Shown here: in pieces, positions 1 through 5,681 of the stretch
Layout: the number at the start of each line of letters is the position of its first letter
Numbering within the stretch: position 1 is the stretch's first letter
Assembly (NCBI GenBank): GCA_021793745.1
Contig: JAJYSD010000027.1
Location: 1-8,454 of the forward strand
Source: Bacillota bacterium
Lineage (GTDB): Bacteria > Bacillota > Bacilli > Thermoactinomycetales > DSM-44946
Reading direction: 5' to 3'
Length of the DNA: 8,454 nt
Made by a program: the position numbers and the translations under genes
Notes under the pieces: generated by a model
Database searches by the model: none
Told to the model about the DNA's origin: nothing
The model's input: the letters and a program-made list of their open reading frames with translations, nothing else

Positions 1-1
1 C

Positions 2-2113
2 CAGGTGTTCGAATTTCTCGGCATGACCGTCGGTCTGAACGAAAACGGCATGACGCCGGAGGAAAAGCGGGCGGCCTATCAGGCGGATATCACCTTCGGG
101 ACGAACAACGAGTTCGGCTTTGACTACCTGCGGGACAACATGGTGCTCTATCCGGAGCAGATTGTGCAGCGGGAGCTCCATTTCGCCATTGTGGACGAAG
201 TGGACAGCATCCTGATCGACGAAGCGCGCACGCCCCTGATCATCAGCGGGCAGGCCAACAAGGCGACGGATCTGTACTACAAGGCGGACCAGCTGGTTCG
301 TCGGTTGAAGCCCGGGGATGATTATACCATCGACGAAAAGACCCGGACCGTCACCCTGACCGAGTCGGGGGTGGATAAGGCGGAGTCCTTCCTGGGCATC
401 GATAACCTGTATAACGCCCGGAACATCACCATCAACCACCACGTCCAGCAGGCGCTGAAGGCCCATGTGCTGATGAAGCGGGACCGGGACTACGTGGTGA
501 ACGAGGACGGGGTGGTGATCGTCGATGAGTTCACCGGGCGTTTGATGCACGGCCGCCGGTACAGCGACGGTCTGCACCAGGCGATCGAAGCGAAGGAAGG
601 GCTGCAGGTGCAGCGGGAGAGCATGACCCTGGCGACGATCACGCTGCAAAATTACTTCCGGCTGTATCAGAAGCTGGCGGGCATGACCGGAACGGCCAAG
701 ACGGAGGAAGAGGAGTTCCGCAAGATCTACGGGATGAGCGTGGTGCAGATTCCCACCCACAAACCGATGATCCGGAAGGACCTCTCCGATGTGCTGTACC
801 GCACCGAAGACGCCAAGTTCCGGGCGGTGGTGGAGGAGATCGTTCGGCGGCACGCCAAGGGGCAGCCGGTCCTGGTCGGCACCGTCTCCATCGACAAATC
901 GGAAAAGCTCTCCCGCATGTTGAAAAAGCGGGGCATCCCCCACCAGGTGCTCAACGCCAAAAACCACGCCAAGGAGGCGGAGATCATCGCGCAGGCCGGG
1001 CAGCGGGGAGCGGTGACCATCGCCACCAACATGGCCGGGCGGGGGACCGACATCGTCCTGGGCCAAGGCGTGGCGGAGCTGGGCGGCCTTCACGTGATCG
1101 GCACGGAGCGTCACGAAAGCCGGCGGATCGACAACCAGCTGCGCGGTCGCTCCGGCCGGCAGGGAGACCCGGGCTCTTCGCAGTTTTTCCTCTCCCTGGA
1201 GGATGACCTGTTGCGCCGTTTCGCGCCGGAATGGCTCCGCGAGTGGATGAAAAACCAGATGGTTGATGACACGCCGATTGAGGGAAAAAGGTTCAGCCGG
1301 TCGATCGAAAGCGCCCAGAAAAAGGTGGAGGGCATCAACTTCGACACCCGCCGCTGGGTGCTTCAATACGACGACGTGCTGAATCAGCAGCGGGAGATCA
1401 TCTACAAGCAGCGGCGCCAGGTGCTGCTCAGCGACAACCTTCGCTACATCGTCCTGGATATGGCCAAGGATCTGATCCAGCGGGTGGTGGAGGTGCATGC
1501 GCCGGAGAAGGACCTGCCGGATGAATGGGATCTGGATTCCATCCTCGACTTCGCGGAGTCCGTCCTCTTTCCGGAGGGGGTTGTCGCGATCGAGGATTTG
1601 GAGGAATGTGAGGAGCCGAAGGAGCTCACCGACATTCTGCTGAAGGCGACGGTCAACCATTACGAGCTCCGGGAGAAGGAGATCGGCTTTGACCGGATGC
1701 AGGAGTTTTCCAAGGTGGTGATCCTGCGGACCGTCGACCGGAAGTGGATGGATCACATCGATGCCATGGACCAGCTGCGCCAGGGCATCCACCTGCGCGC
1801 CTACGGCCAGACCAATCCCCTGCGGGAGTATCAGTTCGAAGGCTATGAGATGTTTGAGCAGATGGTCCACGAAATCCAGGAGGAAGTGGTCAAATACGTG
1901 ATGAAAGCCAATGTGGGGGAGAACCTGGAGCGGGAAGAGGTGGCCGTGAACAAGCAGGCATCCGCCGGGGGATCGCCCCACAGCCAGGGACGCGAGGAGG
2001 CGCCGAAACGGCAGCCGATCCGCCGCCAAAAGGTGGGGAGAAACGAACCCTGCCCCTGCGGCAGCGGCAAAAAATATAAGCATTGTTGCGCCAAAACGGC
2101 GCGGACCGGTTGA
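2..2113 (+). CDS. secA: Protein translocase subunit SecA, 5'-truncated by the window edge
   Basis: SecA is the ATPase motor that pushes unfolded preproteins through the SecYEG channel at the cytoplasmic membrane. About 703 residues are visible, against roughly 840 in Bacillus SecA. The missing part is the first ~135-140 residues, including Walker A, and it is cut off by the window rather than by mutation. The frame is open from base 2, so the GTG at base 5 is an internal Val. Counting that codon as residue 1: the Walker B/DEAD-like box DEVD is at nt 194-205, followed by the preprotein cross-linking region. The second helicase lobe carries TNMAGRGTD (nt 1025-1051) and [12 protein letters not shown] (near residue 380). 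The scaffold segment [14 protein letters not shown] is near residue 582. The C-terminal SEC-C zinc motif [13 protein letters not shown] starts at residue 683 (nt 2051-2089), preceded by a basic linker. The gene ends in TGA, 50 bases before prfB. Identity is very secure. Confidence 0.98.
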   Translation, partial: QVFEFLGMTVGLNENGMTPEEKRAAYQADITFGTNNEFGFDYLRDNMVLYPEQIVQRELHFAIVDEVDSILIDEARTPLIISGQANKATDLYYKADQLVRRLKPGDDYTIDEKTRTVTLTESGVDKAESFLGIDNLYNARNITINHHVQQALKAHVLMKRDRDYVVNEDGVVIVDEFTGRLMHGRRYSDGLHQAIEAKEGLQVQRESMTLATITLQNYFRLYQKLAGMTGTAKTEEEEFRKIYGMSVVQIPTHKPMIRKDLSDVLYRTEDAKFRAVVEEIVRRHAKGQPVLVGTVSIDKSEKLSRMLKKRGIPHQVLNAKNHAKEAEIIAQAGQRGAVTIATNMAGRGTDIVLGQGVAELGGLHVIGTERHESRRIDNQLRGRSGRQGDPGSSQFFLSLEDDLLRRFAPEWLREWMKNQMVDDTPIEGKRFSRSIESAQKKVEGINFDTRRWVLQYDDVLNQQREIIYKQRRQVLLSDNLRYIVLDMAKDLIQRVVEVHAPEKDLPDEWDLDSILDFAESVLFPEGVVAIEDLEECEEPKELTDILLKATVNHYELREKEIGFDRMQEFSKVVILRTVDRKWMDHIDAMDQLRQGIHLRAYGQTNPLREYQFEGYEMFEQMVHEIQEEVVKYVMKANVGENLEREEVAVNKQASAGGSPHSQGREEAPKRQPIRRQKVGRNEPCPCGSGKKYKHCCAKTARTG

Positions 2114-2120
2114 TACCGTC

Positions 2121-2129
2121 TGTTATAAT
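2121..2129 (+). promoter_or_regulatory. Candidate extended -10 promoter ahead of prfB
   Basis: TGTTATAAT combines a perfect -10 hexamer (TATAAT, 2124-2129) with the TGn extension used by extended -10 promoters. No good -35 element exists at 16-18 bases upstream, because that position is inside the GC-rich end of secA. The nearby TTGATA (2110-2115) is too close, with an 8-base spacer. It would give prfB a transcript independent of secA with a leader of roughly 30 bases. This is inference from the motif alone. Confidence 0.4.
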
Positions 2130-2163
2130 GGATTGCGGAAAAACCAACAAGAGGTGATTGTGG

Positions 2164-3283
2164 ATGGAGCTGAACGAGCTGCGTCATGAATTGACCAATA
2201 CAGCCAAGAAATTGGCGGACATCAGGGGGTCTCTTTGACCTCGATCAGAAAAAAGCCCTCATCGAAGAACTGGAACAGCAGATGACGGCCCCCGGCTTCT
2301 GGGATGACCAGTCGAAGGCCCAGAAGGTGATTAACCAAGTTAAGGACTTGAAAGACAAAGTGGAGACCATGTCCAAACTGGAGGAGTCCCAGGAGGAGCT
2401 TGAGCTGATGCTGGAGCTCATCACCGAGGAGGAGGATGATTCCCTCCTGCCCGAATTGGAGGAGGGCATCCAAACCCTGAAGAAAGAATTGAATGACTTT
2501 GAGCTGAATCTGCTCCTCAACGATCCCTATGACAAAAACAACGCCATCCTGGAACTCCATCCCGGCGCCGGCGGCACGGAATCCCAGGATTGGGCCTCCA
2601 TGCTTCTCCGGATGTACACCCGCTGGGCGGAGAAGCGCGGCTTCAAAGTGGAGACCCTGGATTACCTCGCCGGTGAGGAGGCGGGCGTCAAGAGCGTCAC
2701 CCTTCTCATCAAGGGGCACAATGCCTATGGCTACCTCAAGGCGGAAAAGGGAGTGCACCGGTTGGTGCGCATCTCCCCCTTCGACTCGTCGGGACGCCGC
2801 CACACCTCTTTCGTATCGGCCAACGTGATGCCGGAAGTGGATGACGACGTCGAGGTGGAGATCAGATCGGAAGATCTGAAGATCGACACGTACCGTTCCA
2901 GCGGCGCCGGTGGACAGCACGTCAACACCACCGATTCCGCGGTGAGGATCACCCATATTCCCACGGGAATCGTCGTCACCTGCCAATCGGAACGCTCCCA
3001 GATCCAAAACCGGGAGCGGGCGATGAAGATCTTGAAGGCCCGCCTGCATGAACGGATGATGGAAGAACGACAAAAGGAGCTGGCCGAGCTGCAGGGAACA
3101 CAGACGGAGATCGGATGGGGCAACCAAATCCGTTCCTACGTGTTCCACCCCTACAGCATGGTGAAGGACCACCGGACGCAGGTGGAAGTGGGGAATGTCC
3201 AGGCGGTCATGGACGGAGAAATCGACGTGTTTATCGACACCTTCCTGCGAAAGCGGATCAATCAATCCAAGGATCAGGATTGA
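2164..3283 (+). CDS. prfB: Peptide chain release factor 2 (RF2), expressed by programmed +1 frameshift
   Basis: RF2 recognises UGA and UAA stop codons and triggers peptidyl-tRNA hydrolysis on the ribosome. The gene starts at ATG 2164 with SD GAGGTGA (2151-2157, 6-base gap). The first 24 codons ([10 protein letters not shown]... to ...RGSL) end at an in-frame TGA (2236-2238). The rest of the protein is in the +1 frame, resuming with GAC at 2237. The joined product is about 372 aa, close to the 365-366 aa typical of RF2. The stop-recognition tripeptide SPF is at residues 204-206 (nt 2774-2782), and the catalytic GGQ loop is at residues 249-251 (nt 2909-2917) within [16 protein letters not shown]. 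The N-terminal part is helical and rich in E, L and K, as expected for domain 1. The tail RINQSKDQD is slightly longer than usual. Calling an uninterrupted CDS from 2282 would lose the N-terminus. The gene lies directly downstream of secA, as in Bacillus. Confidence 0.98.
2224..2239 (+). promoter_or_regulatory. Programmed +1 frameshift signal of prfB
   Basis: AGG GGG TCT CTT TGA C has all classical elements. An internal Shine-Dalgarno (AGGGGG, 2224-2229) lies at the short fixed distance from the slippery codon. CTT (2233-2235) is where the peptidyl-tRNA slips onto TTT. The following TGA (2236-2238) is a stop read by RF2 itself, and the C after it makes a weak termination context. Known mechanism: when RF2 is scarce, termination stalls and the ribosome moves +1 to read GAC, so RF2 regulates its own amount. 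Confidence 0.97.
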
Positions 3284-3294
3284 TCGGCGATTTT
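3261..3294 (+). terminator. Weak hairpin across the prfB stop codon
   Basis: ATCAATCC (3261-3268) pairs perfectly with GGATTGAT (3277-3284) across an 8-base loop, and the prfB stop codon lies in the 3' arm. A short T-run (TTTT, 3291-3294) follows, but only after a six-base GC-containing gap. The stem is AT-rich and the T-tract is displaced. At most this is a leaky terminator or a processing site between prfB and the crotonase gene. Confidence 0.25.
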
Positions 3295-3322
3295 CTCAAG
3301 AAACGGATAGGTGGTGGGTCCG

Positions 3323-4108
3323 ATGGAGTGGAAAAACATCGCGTTTGAGCAGGGGGACGGTTGGGCTCAGATCACCGTTCAGCGTCCCGAAGTGTTGAAC
3401 GCCCTGAACCGGGAGACCTTGGCGGAGCTCGAACAGGCCGTCGAGCGGGTGGAGGCCGACGAAAAGATCCGCGCCCTGATCATCACCGGGGCCGGGGATA
3501 AGGCCTTTGTGGCCGGAGCCGATATCGGAGAGCTGAGCCGGATTCCCTCCGCTGCGGAAGGGGAGCGCTTGGCGGTCCGCGGACAGGAGCTCTTTTCGCG
3601 GATTGAGGAGATGAGCAAACCGGTCATCATGGCGATCAACGGCTACGCCCTGGGAGGCGGATGCGAGCTGGCGATGAGCGGGGACATTTTGATCGCTTCC
3701 GAAAAGGCCCGCTTCGGCCAGCCGGAGGTGAATTTGGGGGTGATTCCCGGTTACGGGGGAACCCAGCGCCTTGCGCGGCTGGTGGGGAAGACCACCGCCA
3801 AATACCTGTGCCTGACGGGCGAGATGATTTCCGCCGAGGAAGCCCTCCAGCTCGGTCTGGTCCAAAAGGTGGTCCCCCACGACCAACTGCTGGAGGAGGC
3901 CCGGAAGCTGGCGAAGCTGCTGGCCCAGAAGGCGCCGATCGCCATGAAATATATCAAAAAGGCGGTCAACCAAGGGGCGGAGACGGATCTGAAAAGCGGT
4001 CTGCGTTTGGAAGCCGCTTACTTTGGCCTCTCCTTCGATACCCAGGATCGCAGGGAAGGGATGAAGGCCTTTCTGGAAAAGCGAACCCCCCAATTCCGCG
4101 GCGAATGA
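3323..4108 (+). CDS. Enoyl-CoA hydratase / crotonase family protein
   Basis: Members of this family hydrate trans-2-enoyl-CoA to 3-hydroxyacyl-CoA in fatty-acid beta-oxidation or in short-chain (crotonyl-CoA) metabolism, in the cytoplasm. The start chosen is ATG 3323 (MEWKNIAFEQ), which has AGGTGG at 3309-3314 with an 8-base gap. GTG codons at 3311 and 3314 overlap that SD and are unlikely starts. The product is 261 aa, typical for a single-domain hydratase. The oxyanion-hole segment AFVAGADIGEL is at residues 61-71. The second signature GYALGGGCELAMSGD (107-121) contains Glu115, and FGQPEVNLGVIPGYGGTQR (131-149) contains Glu135. These glutamates have the 20-residue spacing of the two catalytic glutamates of rat mitochondrial hydratase (144/164), so hydratase rather than isomerase activity is likely. 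The tail DRREGMKAFLEKR is also typical. Chain-length preference cannot be read from sequence. It follows prfB by 39 bases and ends at its own terminator. Confidence 0.92.
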   Translation: MEWKNIAFEQGDGWAQITVQRPEVLNALNRETLAELEQAVERVEADEKIRALIITGAGDKAFVAGADIGELSRIPSAAEGERLAVRGQELFSRIEEMSKPVIMAINGYALGGGCELAMSGDILIASEKARFGQPEVNLGVIPGYGGTQRLARLVGKTTAKYLCLTGEMISAEEALQLGLVQKVVPHDQLLEEARKLAKLLAQKAPIAMKYIKKAVNQGAETDLKSGLRLEAAYFGLSFDTQDRREGMKAFLEKRTPQFRGE

Positions 4109-4137
4109 GTGGGAACGATCTCAGCCTCAAAATGCGA

Positions 4138-4170
4138 AAAACCGGCCGGATACGGGCCGGTTCTTTTTTT
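4138..4170 (+). terminator. Strong rho-independent terminator after the crotonase gene
   Basis: AACCGGCC (4140-4147) and GGCCGGTT (4155-4162) form a perfect GC-rich 8-bp stem with a 7-base loop. A C and seven T residues (4164-4170) follow. The stem begins about 30 bases after the crotonase stop and closes the secA-prfB-crotonase transcription block. Confidence 0.92.
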
Positions 4171-4227
4171 ATGGGTGTGGTTCCGTGAAAAAAAGGGAAT
4201 AGAACCTCGTGTGTGGAAAGCTTTACC

Positions 4228-4254
4228 GGAAACCTTTGAGGCGAAAATGTCGTT
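4228..4254 (+). promoter_or_regulatory. Possible ECF-sigma-type promoter ahead of the small membrane-protein gene
   Basis: GGAAAC (4228-4233) and CGTT (4251-4254) are separated by 17 bases. This resembles the GAAAC / CGT(A,C) pattern of Bacillus extracytoplasmic-function sigma factors (SigW/SigM class). No convincing sigma-A promoter is visible between the terminator at 4170 and the start at 4330. TTGTGT at 4261-4266 lacks a matching -10. Motif similarity only; such short matches arise by chance. Confidence 0.22.
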
Positions 4255-4329
4255 CCCCTGTTGTGTACCGCGTACCCTTGTTTGTTAACCAAAAAAGGAG
4301 AAGAAAAAGAAAAACTGGGGGGTCTTAAG

Positions 4330-4668
4330 ATGGTTGCAATGCAAGCGGTGGTAGAACTGATCGGGATGGTGCCCGCCTTTGTGTGGATGGGTCTCATTTT
4401 CGTCCTTGCCCTGTTGATTGTTTTGACGGTCATCACCACAAAAAGGCGAAGCCGAGAGGTGGCGGAGCTGAACAAACTGTTTGCCGATTCGGGGGATGCT
4501 TCCTTTGATCAGCCCCTCGCCTTGAAGCGAAGGCCGAGGAAAAAAGCGGAGAATGGGAAAGTTCAGGAAGCCAAACGGGAATCCGGTGAGGCCTCTGCCC
4601 CTGCCGAGGCGAAGGCGGAACCGGAAAACCAGGGCGAATCCGAGGAGGAAAAGGGCGGGGATGCATAA
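4330..4668 (+). CDS. Unknown small single-pass membrane protein with charged cytoplasmic tail
   Basis: I do not recognise this 112-aa protein. The start ATG 4330 is preceded by GGGGGGT (4317-4323), which can pair with the anti-SD through one G-U wobble at a 6-base gap. A better-looking AAAGGAG at 4295-4301 is too far away. The frame stays open upstream to about 4261, but only with rare start codons. Residues 12-36 (from GMVPAFVWMGL to VLTVI) form one strong hydrophobic helix, followed by TTKRRSR (36-42), so the N-terminus should face outside and the tail inside. Residues 43-58 (VAELNKLFADSG) could be a short helix. From 60 on the tail is low-complexity: first basic (LKRRPRKK), then alternating E, A, K and P with an acidic end (ESEEEKGGDA), probably disordered. 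The gene stands alone between two terminators, so it is probably monocistronic. It could be a membrane-anchored scaffold or regulator, but nothing in the sequence fixes a function. Confidence 0.75.
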   Translation: MVAMQAVVELIGMVPAFVWMGLIFVLALLIVLTVITTKRRSREVAELNKLFADSGDASFDQPLALKRRPRKKAENGKVQEAKRESGEASAPAEAKAEPENQGESEEEKGGDA

Positions 4669-4684
4669 CCCCCGCCCTTTTGGT
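4649..4684 (+). terminator. Terminator overlapping the stop codon of the small membrane-protein gene
   Basis: AAAAGGGCGGGG (4649-4660) and CCCCGCCCTTTT (4670-4681) are perfect 12-bp inverted repeats around a 9-base loop that contains the TAA stop (4666-4668). The T-tract is TTTT interrupted by GG. The A-run on the 5' side means it could also act on the opposite strand. The last codons of the gene (for EKGGD) double as the 5' arm. Confidence 0.88.
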
Positions 4685-4713
4685 TTACGCTAACCATCGA
4701 CACCCGTCAGGCG

Positions 4714-4744
4714 TTGCTAAGCGCCCGGATATTTCGGGTATAAG
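4714..4744 (+). promoter_or_regulatory. Possible sigma-A promoter for the small ORF-cytochrome unit
   Basis: TTGCTA (4714-4719) and TATAAG (4739-4744) lie 19 bases apart, a little longer than the optimum. A small inverted repeat (CCCGGA/TTCGGG, 4724-4738, one G-T pair) fills the spacer. It is the best promoter-like pair between the terminator at 4681 and the ATG at 4778. A promoter is expected here because a terminator lies upstream. Confidence 0.3.
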
Positions 4745-4777
4745 GGTGAGGGACGGGTTTCCGATGGGAGGGGTAAA

Positions 4778-4909
4778 ATGGCTGAACAAAAGGAAAGGCG
4801 CAAAGCGGAAGAGACGAAGGATCGACAGCAATTGATGGAAAAGCCGCGGGAAAAAACCGCCCCCGGTTCCAGCTATCCGAAAAGGCCGGATCACCTCCGG
4901 GGACAATGA
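4778..4909 (+). CDS. Unknown 43-aa charged small protein, possible leader peptide for the cytochrome gene
   Basis: ATG 4778 follows a strong SD (GGAGGGG, 4767-4773, about 6 bases from GGAGG to the start), and the frame runs 43 codons to TGA 4907-4909. The peptide begins MAEQKERRKAEETKDRQQLM and ends SSYPKRPDHLRGQ. The first half is an uninterrupted Lys/Glu/Arg-rich stretch that could form a charged helix. The second half is rich in Pro and Gly. There is no membrane segment, signal peptide or cysteine. I do not recognise a family. The stop lies 17 bases before the cytochrome start, and its last codons carry the complement of that gene's SD. It may therefore be a translated leader that opens the downstream site, a genuine small cytosolic protein, or both. 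The strong SD and good spacing are the reasons for calling it. Confidence 0.6.
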   Translation: MAEQKERRKAEETKDRQQLMEKPREKTAPGSSYPKRPDHLRGQ

Positions 4910-4922
4910 GACTGAGGAGGTG
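4892..4922 (+). promoter_or_regulatory. Hairpin that can hide the cytochrome gene's ribosome binding site
   Basis: CACCTCC (4892-4898) is the exact reverse complement of GGAGGTG (4916-4922), the SD of the cytochrome gene, with a 17-base loop. The loop contains the TGA of the 43-codon ORF. Ribosomes finishing that ORF would cover the 5' arm and free the SD, which is the arrangement expected for translational coupling. The 5' arm sits in GGATCACCTCC (4888-4898), the same 11 bases as the 3' end of 16S rRNA including the anti-SD. A competing small stem CCGG/CCGG (4886-4900) could also form. Function is inferred. Confidence 0.5.
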
Positions 4923-4926
4923 CACC

Positions 4927-5310
4927 ATGGGAAATCGTTGGTGGACGCGTCTGTTGGTCGGATGTGCCCTGCTGTGGGTTTTGACGGGCTGCGGCGGCGG
5001 CACGGATCAGGAAACGCAACCCCCTGAACAGGGAGAAACGCCCGGGCAGGAGGAAGAAGCCCCCGATGCCGGCGGCGGGGCGGCGGAGGATGCCGAGGTT
5101 CAGGCGCTTTATGACAACAACTGTGCCTCCTGTCACGGCGCCAACCTGGAGGGGAGCTTTGGGCCGGCGTTGACCAATGCCGGATCGAAGTTCTCCAAAG
5201 AGGAGATCGATGAAATCATCAAGAACGGCGTAGGACAGATGCCGGCGCAAACCCAGCTCTCCGACGCCGAGCGGGAAACCTTGTCCGCATGGCTGGCGGA
5301 ACAGAAATGA
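4927..5310 (+). CDS. cccB: Lipoprotein cytochrome c-551 (CccB-like)
   Basis: This is a small mono-haem c-type cytochrome that carries electrons on the outer face of the cytoplasmic membrane, probably as a donor to a terminal oxidase. Start ATG 4927 has SD GAGGAGGTG (4914-4922) 6 bases upstream. An in-frame ATG at 4906 overlaps the previous stop (ATGA), but has no SD and would add a charged stretch before the signal peptide. The 127-aa product has a lipoprotein signal (MGNRWWTRLLVGCALLWV) with lipobox LTGC at residues 19-22, so Cys22 should be lipidated. A disordered linker rich in Gly, Pro, Glu and Gln spans about 23-55. The haem motif CASCH is at residues 66-70 (His70 the proximal ligand), and GVGQMPAQ supplies the likely sixth ligand Met105. 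The end LSAWLAEQK is the usual C-terminal helix. In B. subtilis cccB also lies downstream of secA-prfB, which supports the name. A terminator follows. Confidence 0.93.
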   Translation: MGNRWWTRLLVGCALLWVLTGCGGGTDQETQPPEQGETPGQEEEAPDAGGGAAEDAEVQALYDNNCASCHGANLEGSFGPALTNAGSKFSKEEIDEIIKNGVGQMPAQTQLSDAERETLSAWLAEQK

Positions 5311-5328
5311 TCGAGGATGGGATCCATT

Positions 5329-5346
5329 GGGACCGATTTCGGTCCC
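5329..5346 (+). other. GC-rich hairpin between the cytochrome stop and its terminator
   Basis: GGGACCG (5329-5335) and CGGTCCC (5340-5346) form a perfect 7-bp stem closed by an ATTT loop. It lacks a T-tract, so it is not itself a terminator. It sits 18 bases after the stop and 17 bases before the terminator stem, where it could protect the 3' end of the mRNA from exonucleases. Confidence 0.6.
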
Positions 5347-5362
5347 GGATTCATTCCTTCAG

Positions 5363-5391
5363 ACTGCCGACTGCATGTTGGCAGTTTTTTT
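5363..5391 (+). terminator. Rho-independent terminator after the cytochrome gene
   Basis: ACTGCC (5363-5368) pairs with GGCAGT (5380-5385), and the stem extends inward by a G-T and two normal pairs to a 5-base loop (TGCAT). Seven T residues (5385-5391) follow directly. It separates the cytochrome unit from the arginine operon. Confidence 0.92.
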
Positions 5392-5620
5392 ATGCCCAGG
5401 ATCCCTTCGCCCCGGGGAGGGATCGACCTGCCGACTTCCTCCTCTCGGTGGGATCGCGATCAATGTGACAGGGTCTCCCCGGATCGGTGCCCATCTTGTT
5501 TTCCGACACAGTTCCAAGCGGTCCGCCGACAAATCAAGGGTGAGGATGCCGACCCCACCGCATCCCGACGGTGGGGGCGTTCAGCATCTAAACTCTTTTG
5601 AATACCGGTGAAAATGGGGA
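5392..5620 (+). other. Gene-free stretch with two strong inverted repeats
   Basis: No ORF here has a ribosome binding site plus recognisable protein. Short open frames through it run across the terminator and look accidental. Two hairpins stand out. One is GATCCCT/AGGGATC (5400-5406 with 5418-5424). The other has an inner stem CCCCACCG/CGGTGGGG (5553-5560 with 5569-5576, 8-base loop) inside an outer GATGC/GCATC pair (5545-5549 with 5584-5588). A 10-base palindrome GATCGCGATC lies at 5452-5461. No T-tract follows the second hairpin. I cannot match this to a T-box or a known riboswitch, and the argC promoter lies downstream of it. Confidence 0.4.
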
Positions 5621-5657
5621 TTGAATAAATATAATACAATATGTATAATGATACAAA
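5620..5657 (+). promoter_or_regulatory. Tandem ARG-box-like operators for the arginine repressor (ArgR/AhrC)
   Basis: The ARG-box core is TGAAT-4 AT-rich bases-ATTCA. Box 1, TGAATAAATATAAT (5622-5635), has a perfect left half and a poor right half. Box 2, TGTATAATGATACA (5642-5655), is a perfect dyad (TGTAT/ATACA) with one mismatch in each half. The boxes start 20 bases apart, the roughly two-helical-turn spacing at which ArgR hexamers bind paired boxes. Box 1 overlaps the -35 and box 2 covers the -10, so arginine-loaded repressor would block RNA polymerase. The regulator gene itself is not in the window. Confidence 0.65.
5621..5649 (+). promoter_or_regulatory. Sigma-A promoter of the arginine operon
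   Basis: TTGAAT (5621-5626) and a perfect TATAAT (5644-5649) are separated by exactly 17 bases, in a strikingly AT-rich patch within GC-rich DNA. Transcription should start near 5656, giving a leader of about 26 bases before the argC start codon. A second TATAAT at 5630-5635 has no suitable -35. Confidence 0.82.
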
Positions 5658-5681
5658 CCGATCTCCGAAGGAGTGTGGAAA

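Noticed and set aside
2164..2282. prfB as a pseudogene with an internal stop
   Set aside because: The TGA lies in the textbook programmed frameshift context and the rest of the protein is intact.
2222..3265. Long minus-strand open frame opposite prfB (347 codons)
   Set aside because: Low-complexity His/Leu/Gly composition, no ribosome binding site and exactly opposite a conserved gene. It is a by-product of GC-rich codon usage.
3296..4093. Minus-strand open frame of 265 codons opposite the crotonase gene
   Set aside because: It mirrors the real gene almost exactly and has no recognisable motif. The plus-strand crotonase signatures are unambiguous.
3661..4188. Second-frame ORF of 175 codons inside the crotonase gene
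   Set aside because: Overlaps the conserved gene in another frame, and is Gly/Arg/Pro-rich without an SD.
4906..4926. Upstream start (ATGA overlap) for the cytochrome gene
   Set aside because: No SD at the right distance, and it would put MRLRRCT before a normal lipoprotein signal. ATG 4927 has a near-ideal SD.
5541..5588. T-box or known riboswitch upstream of argC
   Set aside because: I see no T-box consensus, and the strong promoter at 5621-5649 lies downstream, so this stem is not in the main argC leader.
5317..5611. Two 94-codon plus-strand open frames after the cytochrome gene
   Set aside because: Both run through the hairpin and terminator at 5329-5391, lack an SD, and have compositions unlike real proteins.
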